From assembly GCA_021582655.1 (NCBI GenBank), contig CP091135.1:818357-882356 (forward strand): a stretch of DNA of 64,000 nt, written 5' to 3'. Shown piece after piece: positions 8,212 through 17,334 of this stretch. The DNA is from Nitrosomonas sp. (GTDB lineage Bacteria; Pseudomonadota; Gammaproteobacteria; Burkholderiales; Nitrosomonadaceae). The position numbers were made by a program, and so were the translations under genes. The notes below the pieces were generated by a model. The model was given only the letters and a program-made list of their open reading frames with translations, ran no database searches and was not told the DNA's origin. Every line of letters starts with the position of its first letter. Positions within the stretch are counted from its first letter, which is position 1.

Positions 8212-8997
8212 ATGTTGAATCCACTCGGAATTACGATTCTTACGATCTTACTAAGCCTATTTTACGCACCGACCGTCGCAGCGGAAAATAACGATCATAC
8301 ACTGCACGCCGCAGACATCCAGCCATGGCGGATAGGCGCAGAAATCTTTACCAATGGTACTTTATTCGAAGCCGATTTCGGCGATCTCAACGGTGGTTCG
8401 TTTTCCACCGATGAGCCGGGTATTGATGTCAATACCGCCAAAGGCACGTTCACACCCGGCCATTGGCTGCGCTTTCAACCGACCGGACGATTGCTGTATT
8501 GGAACGGCGTGCAATGGAGCGCAACAGCTCCGAACGGAGAAAGAATCGAAATTACCGATGCACTCGATAACGTCATTACTTTCGACGCAGCCGGCGTCAG
8601 TGAGAACGCCGGCGTCATTGGTGAAATCGGTAGCGACAGCGGCTTGCATGAACACTTAAATTTCAAAATTGTCGATATATCCGGTACGCCGAACGGCACC
8701 CCGGGCGCATATCGGATTCAATTGAGATTGTTCGAATCACAAGCAAACAGCGATACCTCCGTGGCCATTGCAGCTTCATCAATCGCAATCGTATTCAATC
8801 GCGGTTTGGCACACCAGGACTTCGAACTGGCTGTCGCCGCGGCGGACGATTTGCACGAAAACGCAGTGTATGCGGAAGACAAAAAAATTGTGACCATCCC
8901 GCGCGTGAAAGCATTAGGCAGCTACTACCGGGTAAAGCTCCAGCAAATCAGTGATAATCTGTTCCAACTGATCGAGGCTTACGAAATTCCCCAGTAA
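8212..8997 (+). CDS. Secreted All3515-like protein
   Basis: A 261-residue exported protein, with signal peptide cleavage likely after TVAA near residue 25. It is a shorter paralogue of the preceding gene: GGSFSTDEPGID, then LLYWNGVQWSATAPNGE, then the histidine motif GLHEHLNFKI and AYRIQLRLFES. A short C-terminal tail (VTIPRVKALGSYYRVKLQ) matches the terminal domain of the upstream protein. No dockerin loops. Good ribosome-binding site (AGGAGTTAGCC before ATG). Position in the zinc island suggests zinc-limited expression and a periplasmic or surface role in zinc binding; this is inference. Confidence 0.75.
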   Translation: MLNPLGITILTILLSLFYAPTVAAENNDHTLHAADIQPWRIGAEIFTNGTLFEADFGDLNGGSFSTDEPGIDVNTAKGTFTPGHWLRFQPTGRLLYWNGVQWSATAPNGERIEITDALDNVITFDAAGVSENAGVIGEIGSDSGLHEHLNFKIVDISGTPNGTPGAYRIQLRLFESQANSDTSVAIAASSIAIVFNRGLAHQDFELAVAAADDLHENAVYAEDKKIVTIPRVKALGSYYRVKLQQISDNLFQLIEAYEIPQ

Positions 8998-9201
8998 CTG
9001 CCAGCTTATTTTCGACCGATCACGGGTTAATTTCTCGATCCAGACTGAATCACGGCATTTCCCTTAAATACAATGAGATGACTATGAATATAGTCTTTCC
9101 ACCTGGCAGTTTGGCGTATTAATTGGTATAGTTCGAATTAATCGGCTGCCACGTTGCAGTGCATGTGAAATTGTTATTAATTTATTGTAAAAGGACTATT
9201 T

Positions 9202-9456
9202 ATGCAGATTCATGTTTACGACACATACGTAAAAGCGAAGGACGGCCGTACCATGCATTTTGACGTGTTTACTTCAGTAAAAGATGATCAGAAAGCGGTG
9301 GAGTATGCAAAACAGTGGCTGGCCACCGTCGGCGAAGGTGATGCAGTGGTCACCAGCCGGGAATGCAGTTTTTGTCACAGCCAAAGTGCGCCGCCCCAAG
9401 TGATCGATGAAATCAGCACAAACGGTTTTTATATTTACAAGATGGAAGGTTGCTAA
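9202..9456 (+). CDS. DUF2024 family protein
   Basis: An 84-residue cytoplasmic protein that matches the DUF2024 family in length and pattern: an opening MQIHVYDTYVKAKDGRTMHF, then DVFTSVKDDQKAVEYAKQWL, then an ECSFCHSQ cysteine motif. Function of the family is not established. It has its own leader (about 200 bases without a gene upstream) and a purine-rich AAAGGAC ribosome-binding site. Not obviously in an operon. Confidence 0.8.
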   Translation: MQIHVYDTYVKAKDGRTMHFDVFTSVKDDQKAVEYAKQWLATVGEGDAVVTSRECSFCHSQSAPPQVIDEISTNGFYIYKMEGC

Positions 9457-9543
9457 GTCAGCGGCGTTCAATGGGCGCTGTCCCGATCACTTGCGTTATG
9501 CCGTCGATAAGGCGCGCGACGCTAATTCTCAGGGTTAACTAAG

Positions 9544-10059
9544 ATGATGCAGAAATTAAGTCAATTTATGATCGCCGGTGTTTGTCTCGGACTAAGCCAT
9601 GCTGCACTGGCGGCCGAACCGAAATTGATCGGTCAGCATGGTGATTGGACGGCTTATATGTTCATGGAAAACAATAACAAGGTGTGCTACATGGTAAGCC
9701 AGCCCAAGAAAGCGGAGGGCAGCTACAGCAAACGAGGCGAGGTGTATGCTTTGGTCACGCATCGGCCCGCTGAAAAGAGCAAGAACGTTTTCAGTTATAT
9801 TGCAGGCTATCCCTACAAAGCCGGCAGCGAAGTCACTGTGCTGGTAAATAATCAGAAATTCCGCTTGTTTACCCAGGACGATTCCGCGTGGACTCCGGAT
9901 GAAGCCACCGACAATAAAATTGCCGAGGCGATTAAGCGTGGCAGCTCACTGGTCATAAAAGGCGTATCAGGGCGTGGAACGGAAACAACCGATACGTTTG
10001 GTTTAAGCGGCTCGGGCGCAGCGCATAAAGCGATTTCTGCAGAATGCGGCGTCAAATAA
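9544..10059 (+). CDS. Invasion-associated locus B (IalB) family protein
   Basis: A 171-residue exported protein. The signal peptide ends near ALAA at about residue 24. The mature part begins PKLIGQHGDWTAYMF and contains an N-terminal Cys (KVCYM) and a C-terminal Cys (SAECGVK) that are typical of IalB-like periplasmic proteins and probably form a disulfide. The family is widespread in non-pathogens and has no settled biochemical role; the name comes from Bartonella. Followed 50 bases later by arsC-like gene on the same strand. Confidence 0.8.
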   Translation: MMQKLSQFMIAGVCLGLSHAALAAEPKLIGQHGDWTAYMFMENNNKVCYMVSQPKKAEGSYSKRGEVYALVTHRPAEKSKNVFSYIAGYPYKAGSEVTVLVNNQKFRLFTQDDSAWTPDEATDNKIAEAIKRGSSLVIKGVSGRGTETTDTFGLSGSGAAHKAISAECGVK

Positions 10060-10109
10060 TACAAGCAAGACCGCAAATTGCACCGGGCAATTAATCGAAA
10101 AAAAACGAC

Positions 10110-10454
10110 ATGAACGACAAGATCGTGATTTATCAGAAACCGACATGCAGCAAATGCAAAGCCACACTCGCGTTATTAGATGCAAGCGGCAAACCCTACG
10201 ACGCAATTGATTATTATGAAGCACCGCTGACGGAAACACAATTGCAAGTATTGATTGAGAAACTCGGTCTACCGGTACGGGCGGTCTTGCGCACTGATGA
10301 GCCTGCGGCGCAAAAATTGGCATCGGCATCAGACAGCGAACTTATCCGTGCGATGGCAGCTAATCCGGATTTAATTCAGCGTCCGATCGTAGTACGCGGC
10401 GGCGAAGCCAAACTGTGTCGTCCACCAGAAAATGTACTGACTTTACTGAAGTAA
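10110..10454 (+). CDS. arsC: Arsenate reductase (glutaredoxin-type) / ArsC-Spx family
   Basis: A 114-residue thioredoxin-fold protein of the ArsC/YffB/Spx family. Residues 8-15 read QKPTCSKC, giving the active-site Cys, and the RPIVV segment near residue 93 supplies the conserved Arg. Glutaredoxin-linked ArsC reduces arsenate to arsenite in the cytoplasm. The family also includes proteins with no arsenate activity, and no arsB or arsR is nearby, so resistance function is not certain. Ends at a strong bidirectional terminator shared with rplS. Confidence 0.8.
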   Translation: MNDKIVIYQKPTCSKCKATLALLDASGKPYDAIDYYEAPLTETQLQVLIEKLGLPVRAVLRTDEPAAQKLASASDSELIRAMAANPDLIQRPIVVRGGEAKLCRPPENVLTLLK

Positions 10455-10473
10455 TTAATTGTTCGATTTTTTA

Positions 10474-10519
10474 AATAAAGATGCCGGGTTGCGTGTTCAT
10501 GCAACCCGGCATCTTTATT
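10474..10519. terminator. Bidirectional rho-independent terminator
   Basis: A perfect hairpin: AATAAAGATGCCGGGTTGC, an 8-base loop, then its exact complement ending in TTTATT. The AT flanks provide A/T tracts on both sides. It lies between the convergent arsC-like gene and rplS operon and should stop both. Confidence 0.92.
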
Positions 10520-10539
10520 TCTGGTTTATTATCCGACTC

Positions 10540-10947
10540 TCACTCACCAACAACTGAATCCCGGTTTGCGACATTTTTGTTACCAATTGAACGTGCTGGT
10601 AATTTTTCTCGAATCCGTGCCGCTTTTCCGGCGCGATCTCTGAGATAATAAAGTTTTGCCCGCCGCACTGCACCACGGCGTTTGATTTCAATACTCGCGA
10701 TCAGCGGCGAATAAGTTTGAAAAGTACGTTCCACACCTTCGCCGCTGGATATTTTCCTTACGATAAAGGCGGAATTCAAACCGCGATTGCGCTTGGCAAT
10801 GACGACACCTTCGTAAGCTTGCACACGCTTGCGATCACCTTCAACCACATTGACGTTGACTACAACGGTATCTCCCGGCGCGAAATCCGGTATTGTTTTA
10901 TTCAGGCGTTTAATCTCTTCTGCTTCTAATTGCTCGATGATATTCAT
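10540..10947 (-). CDS. rplS: 50S ribosomal protein L19
   Basis: Ribosomal protein L19, located at the 30S-50S interface. 135 residues with the family core: [20 protein letters not shown] near residue 22, then [27 protein letters not shown] and [20 protein letters not shown]. The C-terminal tail beyond about residue 115 is variable and unremarkable. Last gene of the rpsP-rimM-trmD-rplS operon, 23 bases after trmD, and followed by the hairpin at 10474-10519. Confidence 0.98.
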   Translation of the reverse strand: MNIIEQLEAEEIKRLNKTIPDFAPGDTVVVNVNVVEGDRKRVQAYEGVVIAKRNRGLNSAFIVRKISSGEGVERTFQTYSPLIASIEIKRRGAVRRAKLYYLRDRAGKAARIREKLPARSIGNKNVANRDSVVGE

Positions 10948-10970
10948 ATTTCTTCCTTTCTTAACCGATT

Positions 10971-11750
10971 CTACCTGGATTTACAGGATAGCTTGAATGC
11001 TTCCAAAAGTTGCTGTTCTTCAACCGTTATGCCATTAACAAATTTTTCCGCGAATAAATCCGGTCGTTTCAACCAGGTCCGCCCTAACGCTTGCTGTAGC
11101 CGCCAGCGCCGGATATGTGCATGATTTCCCGATAGCAGAACTTCAGGCACCCGATCGCCATCGTACACCTCGGGGCGCGTGTAGTGCGGGTAATCCAATA
11201 AACCATCCGCAAACGAATCCTGGCTCGCCGAGTTCGAGTCGCCCAATGTTCCCGGAATCTGCCGGACAATGCAATCGATCAACACCATAGCCGCCAATTC
11301 CCCCCCGGAAACGACATAGTCACCGATCGATACTTCCCTATCAACCTGGCGCTCGATCAAACGTTCGTCTATCCCTTCGTAGCGCCCGCATAATAATATT
11401 AAGCCGGACAATTTGCTGAGCTCAAGCACCATCGCATGATCCAACCGACTGCCTTGTGGCGACAGATACACGACTACAGGATGCCCAATACCGCTCGCAC
11501 ATTGCCTCGCCCTAGCCCGATCAATGGCATCTTCAAGCGGCTGCGCCAACATCACCATACCCGGCCCGCCCCCATATGGACTATCGTCAACGGTACGACG
11601 ATTATCATGCGCAAAGTCACGCGGATTCCAAGCAGTGAATGTAAAAAACCTATTTTTATGCGCCCTGCCGGTAATGCCGCACTGGGTAATGGCTGCAAAC
11701 ATTTCCGGAAATAACGTAATGACATCGCATGCAAAGGGCGGCGCTTCCAT
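10971..11750 (-). CDS. trmD: tRNA (guanine-N1)-methyltransferase TrmD
   Basis: Methylates N1 of G37 in tRNAs for Leu, Pro and Arg with S-adenosylmethionine, preventing +1 frameshifting. 259 residues with the SPOUT trefoil-knot motifs [14 protein letters not shown] (about 117-130) and [15 protein letters not shown] (about 141-155), and the catalytic-domain [10 protein letters not shown] near residue 58. Six bases separate it from rimM upstream. The C-terminal part carries the usual tRNA-binding helices. Confidence 0.98.
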   Translation of the reverse strand: MEAPPFACDVITLFPEMFAAITQCGITGRAHKNRFFTFTAWNPRDFAHDNRRTVDDSPYGGGPGMVMLAQPLEDAIDRARARQCASGIGHPVVVYLSPQGSRLDHAMVLELSKLSGLILLCGRYEGIDERLIERQVDREVSIGDYVVSGGELAAMVLIDCIVRQIPGTLGDSNSASQDSFADGLLDYPHYTRPEVYDGDRVPEVLLSGNHAHIRRWRLQQALGRTWLKRPDLFAEKFVNGITVEEQQLLEAFKLSCKSR

Positions 11751-11756
11751 TCCCAG

Positions 11757-12266
11757 TCAGTAATCCCGCTCCCAGTCAACGATTATCTGAGATCTGTGCA
11801 AATCGACCTTTATAACATACTGCCCAATAAAAGGAATCAGCATCTCTTTAGCTTCCCGATCGTCTTGGATGCGCATAACATCATTTGCACCCATCTCAAA
11901 CAATTCGGTAACTTTACCCAGTTTTTCACCAGTCAAACTAACAACTTCAACACCGATCAAATCCGACCAATAATAGCCTTCCGCACCATTTTCCGGTAAC
12001 GCCGGCAATTGATCGCGAGGCACAGCAACCAACATCCCCTTCAATTCAACAGCTTGCGCACGATCATTACATTCATGCAATTTCACAACCAACGTAGCAT
12101 CGCCGACCCGGCCATCGATCACACGAACTTCCCGCCATTGATCATCACCTCGCCCCAACCACCAAGTTGCATAATCCATTAAACTATCAACATATTCGGT
12201 ATATGGATTAATTTTTATCCAGCCATGCACACCGAATGGACCAAGAATATGTCCCATTACTATCAT
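11757..12266 (-). CDS. rimM: 16S rRNA processing protein RimM
   Basis: Assembly factor for the 30S subunit head that binds ribosomal protein S19. 169 residues: N-terminal RimM beta-barrel (about 1-85, opening VMGHILGPFGVHGWIKI) and C-terminal PRC-barrel (about 98-169, YYWSDLIGVEV then LIPFIGQYVIKVDL). Lies between rpsP and trmD in the conserved order. Confidence 0.97.
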   Translation of the reverse strand: MIVMGHILGPFGVHGWIKINPYTEYVDSLMDYATWWLGRGDDQWREVRVIDGRVGDATLVVKLHECNDRAQAVELKGMLVAVPRDQLPALPENGAEGYYWSDLIGVEVVSLTGEKLGKVTELFEMGANDVMRIQDDREAKEMLIPFIGQYVIKVDLHRSQIIVDWERDY

Positions 12267-12297
12267 CGGTGTAGTATTAACGGATAAGGGTTAGATC

Positions 12298-12561
12298 TTA
12301 AACGGAAGCTGCTGTATTACTAATCTTATATTGCTTGATCAAGCGATTCACGGTGGAAGATAGCTGAGCTCCCTTGGATTGCCAATAGGCGATTCGCTCC
12401 AATTGAACACGCAATGTTTCTTCACCACCAGCAGCTCTCGGATTATAAAAACCGATCCGCTCAATAAACCGACCATCACGAGCGCAGCGCGAATTTGCCA
12501 CAACCATATTGAAAAACGGACGTTTTTTAGCACCGCCTCTTGCCAATCTGATAATAACCAT
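12298..12561 (-). CDS. rpsP: 30S ribosomal protein S16
   Basis: 87-residue ribosomal protein S16, first gene of the operon. The sequence opens [20 protein letters not shown] and has the family's [12 protein letters not shown] segment. 31 bases separate it from rimM. The promoter should lie in the 12562-12640 region, which also has to serve the divergent ferredoxin-type gene; no clear boxes were assigned. Confidence 0.98.
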   Translation of the reverse strand: MVIIRLARGGAKKRPFFNMVVANSRCARDGRFIERIGFYNPRAAGGEETLRVQLERIAYWQSKGAQLSSTVNRLIKQYKISNTAASV

Positions 12562-12742
12562 ATTTTACCTATTGTACTCTGCCCAATAACCCGAAATAAC
12601 ATTCGATTGTACAGCAACTTCTGCGATACTGACAAGTGATAAAATGCATTGTCGCCGTACTCGCTTCCACCACAAATATGGGCGCGACGCACGGCAGACA
12701 GATAGCCATGTCACATTATATTTTCATCATCGGAAAGAAAAA

Positions 12743-14026
12743 TTGTCCACACAATCAACAAAAGATTGCATCATCCAGAAATCCAATCAATGCGTGGCTT
12801 GCGGTCTTTGTTTACCGCACTGCCCGACCTACCGTTTGCTGAAATCGGAAGCCGACTCACCGAGAGGGCGAATTGCATTGATGAATGGTGTTGTTACTGG
12901 CCGTATTCCCATGAACACGCGCTTCATCGAGCATATGGATCGATGTTTAACATGCCGTGCGTGTGAAGCGGTATGCCCCAATCAAGTAGCTTATGGCGAT
13001 CTGATTGATCAGACACGAATCTTGATCACCGAACAATCGATATCAAACGATAACAGGCGAAAATCATTATTGCGCGAATTATCGGTCAGACTTTTGTTAC
13101 GCCGCCCGGGACGGCTCGAAGCATTGCGGCAGTTATTGCGCTTTCTACAAAATCATCAATGGTTGACAAAGATCGCTGGATTTCGCTGGCTGCCGCACCA
13201 CCGCATCTTGAAATTCGCCGCCCAGCTCCCTCTCGTCAAATTCCCCGGCACAGAAAACGGAAACAGTACCCCCCCTCGCAACAATTGGCGAACTCACTAC
13301 CCTGCACCGGATCAAGAGCGAGGCAGCGTCAGTTTGTTTCTAGGGTGCGTGGCGCGCCTAACCGATACCGAAACCATCAACTCAAGCATTTATGTCTTAA
13401 ACCGATTGGGATATACCGTGCACATTCCACCTCAGCAAACTTGTTGTGGCGCAATCGATCAACACAGCGGGGAACCGGCGCAAGCCGGCAGGCTGATTAA
13501 TCAAAACAAGCAAGCCTTCGCAGCAGTAAAAAGTGACATTATCATCTATACATCTTCGGGTTGCGGTGTCCAGCTACAGGAATCCGGCATGGCCGATCAA
13601 TCAAACAACATTATGGACATCAATCATTTCCTGGCTGTCGCGGATGGCTGGGATACGGTAAATATCGCACCGTTACCGCAACAGATTCTGGTACACGAGC
13701 CTTGTACGTTACGTAATGTGTTGCGGGCACAACAATACCCTTATCAATGCCTAGCGCGAATTCCCGATACACGGATTGTGCCGCTAGCCGGGAACGATCA
13801 ATGCTGCGGTGCAGCGGGAACATATTTTATCGATCAACCGGACTTGGCCGATCAATTGCTTCAAATCAAAGTAGCGGCAGTGCAGGAAAGCGGTATGCAT
13901 TATTTGGTAACAACCAATATCGGGTGCGCCATGCATATCGCCAACGGGTTGCACGAACGGGAAATTCGCGTCGAAGTATTGCATCCGGTCACGCTATTGG
14001 CACGTCAAATGGGTTTGGTTTCATAA
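12743..14026 (+). CDS. glcF: Glycolate oxidase-type iron-sulfur subunit (GlcF-like)
   Basis: A 427-residue electron-transfer subunit. Two [4Fe-4S] motifs lie near the N-terminus: CVACGLCLPHCP and CLTCRACEAVCP. Two C-terminal CCG domains follow (TCCGAIDQHSG, QCCGAAGTYF), as in GlcF, LldE and heterodisulfide reductase B. The start is taken as TTG at 12743 because GGAAAG sits six bases before it and the first Fe-S motif then begins about residue 19, whereas the longer frame from 12644 adds unlike sequence. No glcD or glcE is adjacent, so the substrate dehydrogenase is elsewhere or different. Glycolate is the best guess, D-lactate is possible. Confidence 0.8.
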   Translation: MSTQSTKDCIIQKSNQCVACGLCLPHCPTYRLLKSEADSPRGRIALMNGVVTGRIPMNTRFIEHMDRCLTCRACEAVCPNQVAYGDLIDQTRILITEQSISNDNRRKSLLRELSVRLLLRRPGRLEALRQLLRFLQNHQWLTKIAGFRWLPHHRILKFAAQLPLVKFPGTENGNSTPPRNNWRTHYPAPDQERGSVSLFLGCVARLTDTETINSSIYVLNRLGYTVHIPPQQTCCGAIDQHSGEPAQAGRLINQNKQAFAAVKSDIIIYTSSGCGVQLQESGMADQSNNIMDINHFLAVADGWDTVNIAPLPQQILVHEPCTLRNVLRAQQYPYQCLARIPDTRIVPLAGNDQCCGAAGTYFIDQPDLADQLLQIKVAAVQESGMHYLVTTNIGCAMHIANGLHEREIRVEVLHPVTLLARQMGLVS

Positions 14027-14133
14027 CCCGCGAAAACCTTGAAAAACCGGCCGTGCCCACATGAAACTTTACCAGTCAATGCAAATATCGGCCTATAATT
14101 AAGCTTCATCTTTGCCTGTTAGGTAGCTCGATT

Positions 14134-14760
14134 ATGATTACGATTGATAAATTGATTATTGGCTTTGACAGCGCATTGCGCACACTCACAACGCCAGCGC
14201 AAACAGTGCGGTCCGTGCCGGGAAGCGATCTGCCGGAACACGAATTGACCGAAACGGAAAAACAACTTACGTGCGCTTTGATGCGGGTGAATCACGTCGG
14301 AGAAGTGTGTGCACAAGCCCTGTACCAGGGTCAAGGATTAACCGCACGCAACCAAGATGTGCAACAAACACTGATGAAGGCGGCACGCGAAGAAACCGAG
14401 CATTTGGCGTGGACGGAACGCCGCATTGCCGAATTGGGCGGACGTAAAAGCCTGCTTAATCCGCTATGGTACGGCAGCTCCTTCACGATCGGCGTGGTTG
14501 CGGGCATCCTGGGCGACAAATGGAATCTGGGTTTTCTGGCGGAAACGGAAAATCAAGTGGGTGCGCACCTGGAAAGCCACTTGGAGCGCTTGCCTGCAAA
14601 TGATGCGAAAAGCCGCGCAATCGTGACACAAATGAAGATCGACGAAGCTTCACATGCAACAATGGCGTTATCACATGGCGCAACCGAACTGCCGCTACCG
14701 GTGAAATTTGCCATGAAGCTGAGCTCTCAAGTCATGACAAAAACCGCTTATTGGATTTAA
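14134..14760 (+). CDS. coq7: 2-polyprenyl-3-methyl-6-methoxy-benzoquinol hydroxylase Coq7
   Basis: Di-iron monooxygenase for the last hydroxylation in ubiquinone synthesis, membrane-associated. 208 residues with the carboxylate-bridged ligand pattern: [18 protein letters not shown] (about 50-67), [11 protein letters not shown] (about 89-99), [13 protein letters not shown] (about 137-149) and KIDEASHA (about 170-177). Length fits the bacterial Coq7 form. The gene stands alone with its own leader. Confidence 0.95.
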   Translation: MITIDKLIIGFDSALRTLTTPAQTVRSVPGSDLPEHELTETEKQLTCALMRVNHVGEVCAQALYQGQGLTARNQDVQQTLMKAAREETEHLAWTERRIAELGGRKSLLNPLWYGSSFTIGVVAGILGDKWNLGFLAETENQVGAHLESHLERLPANDAKSRAIVTQMKIDEASHATMALSHGATELPLPVKFAMKLSSQVMTKTAYWI

Positions 14761-14837
14761 ACAGACGACCACATTCCCAATGATGCATCTGATCGGAAGC
14801 AAATACGGGCACCTGAGGAATCGAACGGCGCATTGAA

Positions 14838-15398
14838 ATGAAAACCGTCAACCTGACTCATCATTTCTTAATAGCGATGCCGACGATGGCGAATTCCGTT
14901 TTTTCCAAAACGTTGACATATATTTGCGAACATAACGCACAAGGCGCATTGGGCATCGTTATTAACCGACCCACCGATTTGACATTGGCCCGTCTTTTTA
15001 AACAACTCGACATATACGCATCCGATTTACCGGAAAAATCGATGCCGGTGCTGTTTGGCGGACCGGTTCAATTGGACTGCGGTTTTGTATTGCACCATCC
15101 CGTTGGCAATTGGCAATCGACGCTGGCTGTCAATCAACAAATAGGATTAACTACGTCGCTGGATATTTTGAAAGCGACCGCCAATGATGAAGGCCCGGAT
15201 AAGATCTTAGTCGCTATGGGTTATTCCGGATGGGCTGCGGGTCAGATCGAACATGAATTGGCACAAAATGCATGGCTGACAGTACCGGCCACGTCCGACG
15301 TACTGTTCGATATGCCGTCCGAAGCGAGGTTATCTGCCGCAATGCAGCTGTTAGGAATACAGGATGCCAATCTTTCCAATGAAGTCGGACACGCATAA
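14838..15398 (+). CDS. UPF0301 / YqgE-AlgH family protein
   Basis: A 186-residue soluble protein of the YqgE/AlgH family. Conserved segments are [22 protein letters not shown] at the start (residues 5-26, quoted as its core ALPTMA-like motif), [12 protein letters not shown] near 37, VLFGGPVQ near 71 and [16 protein letters not shown] near 130. The family's function is unclear; in Pseudomonas AlgH affects alginate genes. It begins the conserved run algH-ruvX-pyrR-pyrB-pyrC'. Confidence 0.92.
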   Translation: MKTVNLTHHFLIAMPTMANSVFSKTLTYICEHNAQGALGIVINRPTDLTLARLFKQLDIYASDLPEKSMPVLFGGPVQLDCGFVLHHPVGNWQSTLAVNQQIGLTTSLDILKATANDEGPDKILVAMGYSGWAAGQIEHELAQNAWLTVPATSDVLFDMPSEARLSAAMQLLGIQDANLSNEVGHA

Positions 15399-15432
15399 TG
15401 AAACCTCGCCCCTGCAAGCAACCGACAGCACT

Positions 15433-15888
15433 ATGATACAAATGCAGCAAGGTTGCGTACTGGCATTTGATTTCGGCATCAAACGGATTGGCGTGGCCGT
15501 CGGCAATACCTTGCTTGGCACTGCAAAACCGCTGGAGACGATCGATACCGAAGTAACCGAACGACGCTTTATGCGAATCGCGCGACTGATTGAAACATGG
15601 CAACCGGTGTTATTGGTGGTGGGTTTACCACTTCACAGCGACGGAACTCCACACCAATTGACACAACTCAGCCAGCGTTTCGCACAACGTCTGACGAGGC
15701 GATTCAATTGCGCAGTGATCCTGCAAGACGAGCGCTATACCAGCGAAACAGCCGGCGCCGAATTACGAGCGGTCGGCATCGCCGGCAGAGCGCAAAAGCC
15801 AATGCTAGATCAAGTAGCCGCACAACACATCTTACAATCCTTTTTTAACGAACAATATGCAATTACCGGACGCGGAAGCGGCTTATAA
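15433..15888 (+). CDS. ruvX: Putative pre-16S rRNA nuclease / Holliday junction resolvase-like YqgF
   Basis: A 151-residue RNase H-fold nuclease involved in 16S rRNA 5'-end maturation. Motifs: AFDFGIKRIGVAVG with the first catalytic Asp (about residues 10-23), VLLVVGLPLHSDGT (about 58-71), and QDERYTSETA (about 96-105). The start at 15433 is preferred because it avoids overlap with algH; in-frame ATGs at 15364 and 15379 would extend it into the upstream gene. The 3' end overlaps pyrR by 32 bases. Confidence 0.92.
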   Translation: MIQMQQGCVLAFDFGIKRIGVAVGNTLLGTAKPLETIDTEVTERRFMRIARLIETWQPVLLVVGLPLHSDGTPHQLTQLSQRFAQRLTRRFNCAVILQDERYTSETAGAELRAVGIAGRAQKPMLDQVAAQHILQSFFNEQYAITGRGSGL

Positions 15889-16363
15889 AAATCTCATCGC
15901 AAAAATTCAGGCCGATCGCTGCGAGGGTTTTATATTGGTAGGTATCCGCACCGGCGGCGCCTGGCTGGCAAAACGCTTGCATCGCGAATCGGCGAACACC
16001 AATCCGCTGGGTTTATTGAGTACATCGTTTCATCGGGACGATTTTGATAAGATCGGACTGCATGCGCAAATGAAACCATCGGAAATACCGTTCGACGTAA
16101 ATGGCGCGCATATTTTGCTGATCGATGATGTATTGCATACCGGTAGAACGGTACGCGCCGCAATCAATGAATTGTTCGACTACGGGCGCCCGGCATCAAT
16201 CAATCTCGCCGTCTTGGCGGACCGCTGTGGCAGGGAATTGCCGATTGCGGCACAATATTCCGGTACCGTTTTTGAATTGCCATCGGATCAAATGCTGGAG
16301 TTGAAACAGAACGAGCATGGCAAATTCATCTTCCGCCTATATGCCAAGGGTGTGCCGGAATGA
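15857..16363 (+). CDS. pyrR: Bifunctional pyr regulator / uracil phosphoribosyltransferase PyrR
   Basis: A 168-residue type I phosphoribosyltransferase. The PRPP-binding loop [17 protein letters not shown] lies near residues 93-109. In Gram-positives PyrR binds pyr mRNA; in proteobacteria it often sits next to pyrB and mainly shows uracil phosphoribosyltransferase activity. No leader attenuator is visible because the gene lies directly inside the operon, overlapping ruvX upstream and pyrB downstream by four bases (ATGA). Confidence 0.92.
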   Translation: MQLPDAEAAYKNLIAKIQADRCEGFILVGIRTGGAWLAKRLHRESANTNPLGLLSTSFHRDDFDKIGLHAQMKPSEIPFDVNGAHILLIDDVLHTGRTVRAAINELFDYGRPASINLAVLADRCGRELPIAAQYSGTVFELPSDQMLELKQNEHGKFIFRLYAKGVPE

Positions 16364-17334
16364 TCAATCGCAATCCGCAATTGGATGAGCAAGGTGCCTT
16401 GCAGCATTTGTTGACTACAGAAGGATTACCCGCGTCGATTTTGCTGCAAATTCTGGATACGGCGGAATCGTTTGTCGGTGTCACCGAGCGTGATGTCAAA
16501 AAGGTCCCTCTATTACGTGGCAAATCGATTTTCAATCTTTTTTTCGAACCCAGTACGCGCACCCGGACAACATTTGAAATCGCAGCAAAGCGATTATCCG
16601 CCGATGTAATCAATCTGAATATCGCAGTATCTGCGCAATCAAAAGGTGAAACGCTGCTCGACACCGTCAACAACCTGTCTGCAATGAATGCGGATATGTT
16701 CGTAGTGCGGCATTCACAAAGCGGTGCGGCGCATTTGATCGCCAAACACGTACGGTCGGACATTCACGTCATCAATGCCGGGGACGGCAGCCATGCTCAC
16801 CCGACACAAGCGTTGCTGGACATGTTCACTATCCGTCGCTACAAGCAGGATTTCCGCAAATTGCGTGTAGCGATCATCGGCGATATTTTGCATTCGCGCG
16901 TCGCGCGTTCTCAAATTCACGCATTGACCACGCTGGGCGTACCGGAAGTACGGGTAATCGCCCCCAAGACGTTGTTACCCAGAATGGTGGAACGGCTCGG
17001 TGTGCATGTTTATCACGATATGACACAAGGATTGAAAGACATCGATGTGCTGATGATGCTGCGCTTACAAAGCGAACGCATGAAAGGAGCAAATCTGCCC
17101 AGCCAGGAAGAATACTTCAAATATTACGGTTTGACGCCTGAAAAACTGCTGCTTGCTCATCATGACGCGATCGTCATGCATCCCGGACCGATGAATCGTG
17201 GTGTTGAAATCGATTCCGCGGTTGCAGACGGCAAACAATCGGTAATCCTGCCGCAAGTGACATTCGGCATCGCGGTACGCATGGCGGTGATGTCCATTCT
17301 GGCGGGTCAGTCCGTCGCCAGGAGTGCGGAATGA
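16360..17334 (+). CDS. pyrB: Aspartate carbamoyltransferase catalytic subunit
   Basis: Joins carbamoyl phosphate and aspartate in the first committed step of pyrimidine synthesis. 324 residues. Carbamoyl phosphate motif [13 protein letters not shown] near residues 62-74, [14 protein letters not shown] near 142-155, and the aspartate-binding MLRLQSERM near 235. Length and the missing pyrI beside it match the class whose catalytic trimers pair with a dihydroorotase-like PyrC' subunit. That partner is encoded next, overlapping by four bases. Confidence 0.97.
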   Translation: MINRNPQLDEQGALQHLLTTEGLPASILLQILDTAESFVGVTERDVKKVPLLRGKSIFNLFFEPSTRTRTTFEIAAKRLSADVINLNIAVSAQSKGETLLDTVNNLSAMNADMFVVRHSQSGAAHLIAKHVRSDIHVINAGDGSHAHPTQALLDMFTIRRYKQDFRKLRVAIIGDILHSRVARSQIHALTTLGVPEVRVIAPKTLLPRMVERLGVHVYHDMTQGLKDIDVLMMLRLQSERMKGANLPSQEEYFKYYGLTPEKLLLAHHDAIVMHPGPMNRGVEIDSAVADGKQSVILPQVTFGIAVRMAVMSILAGQSVARSAE

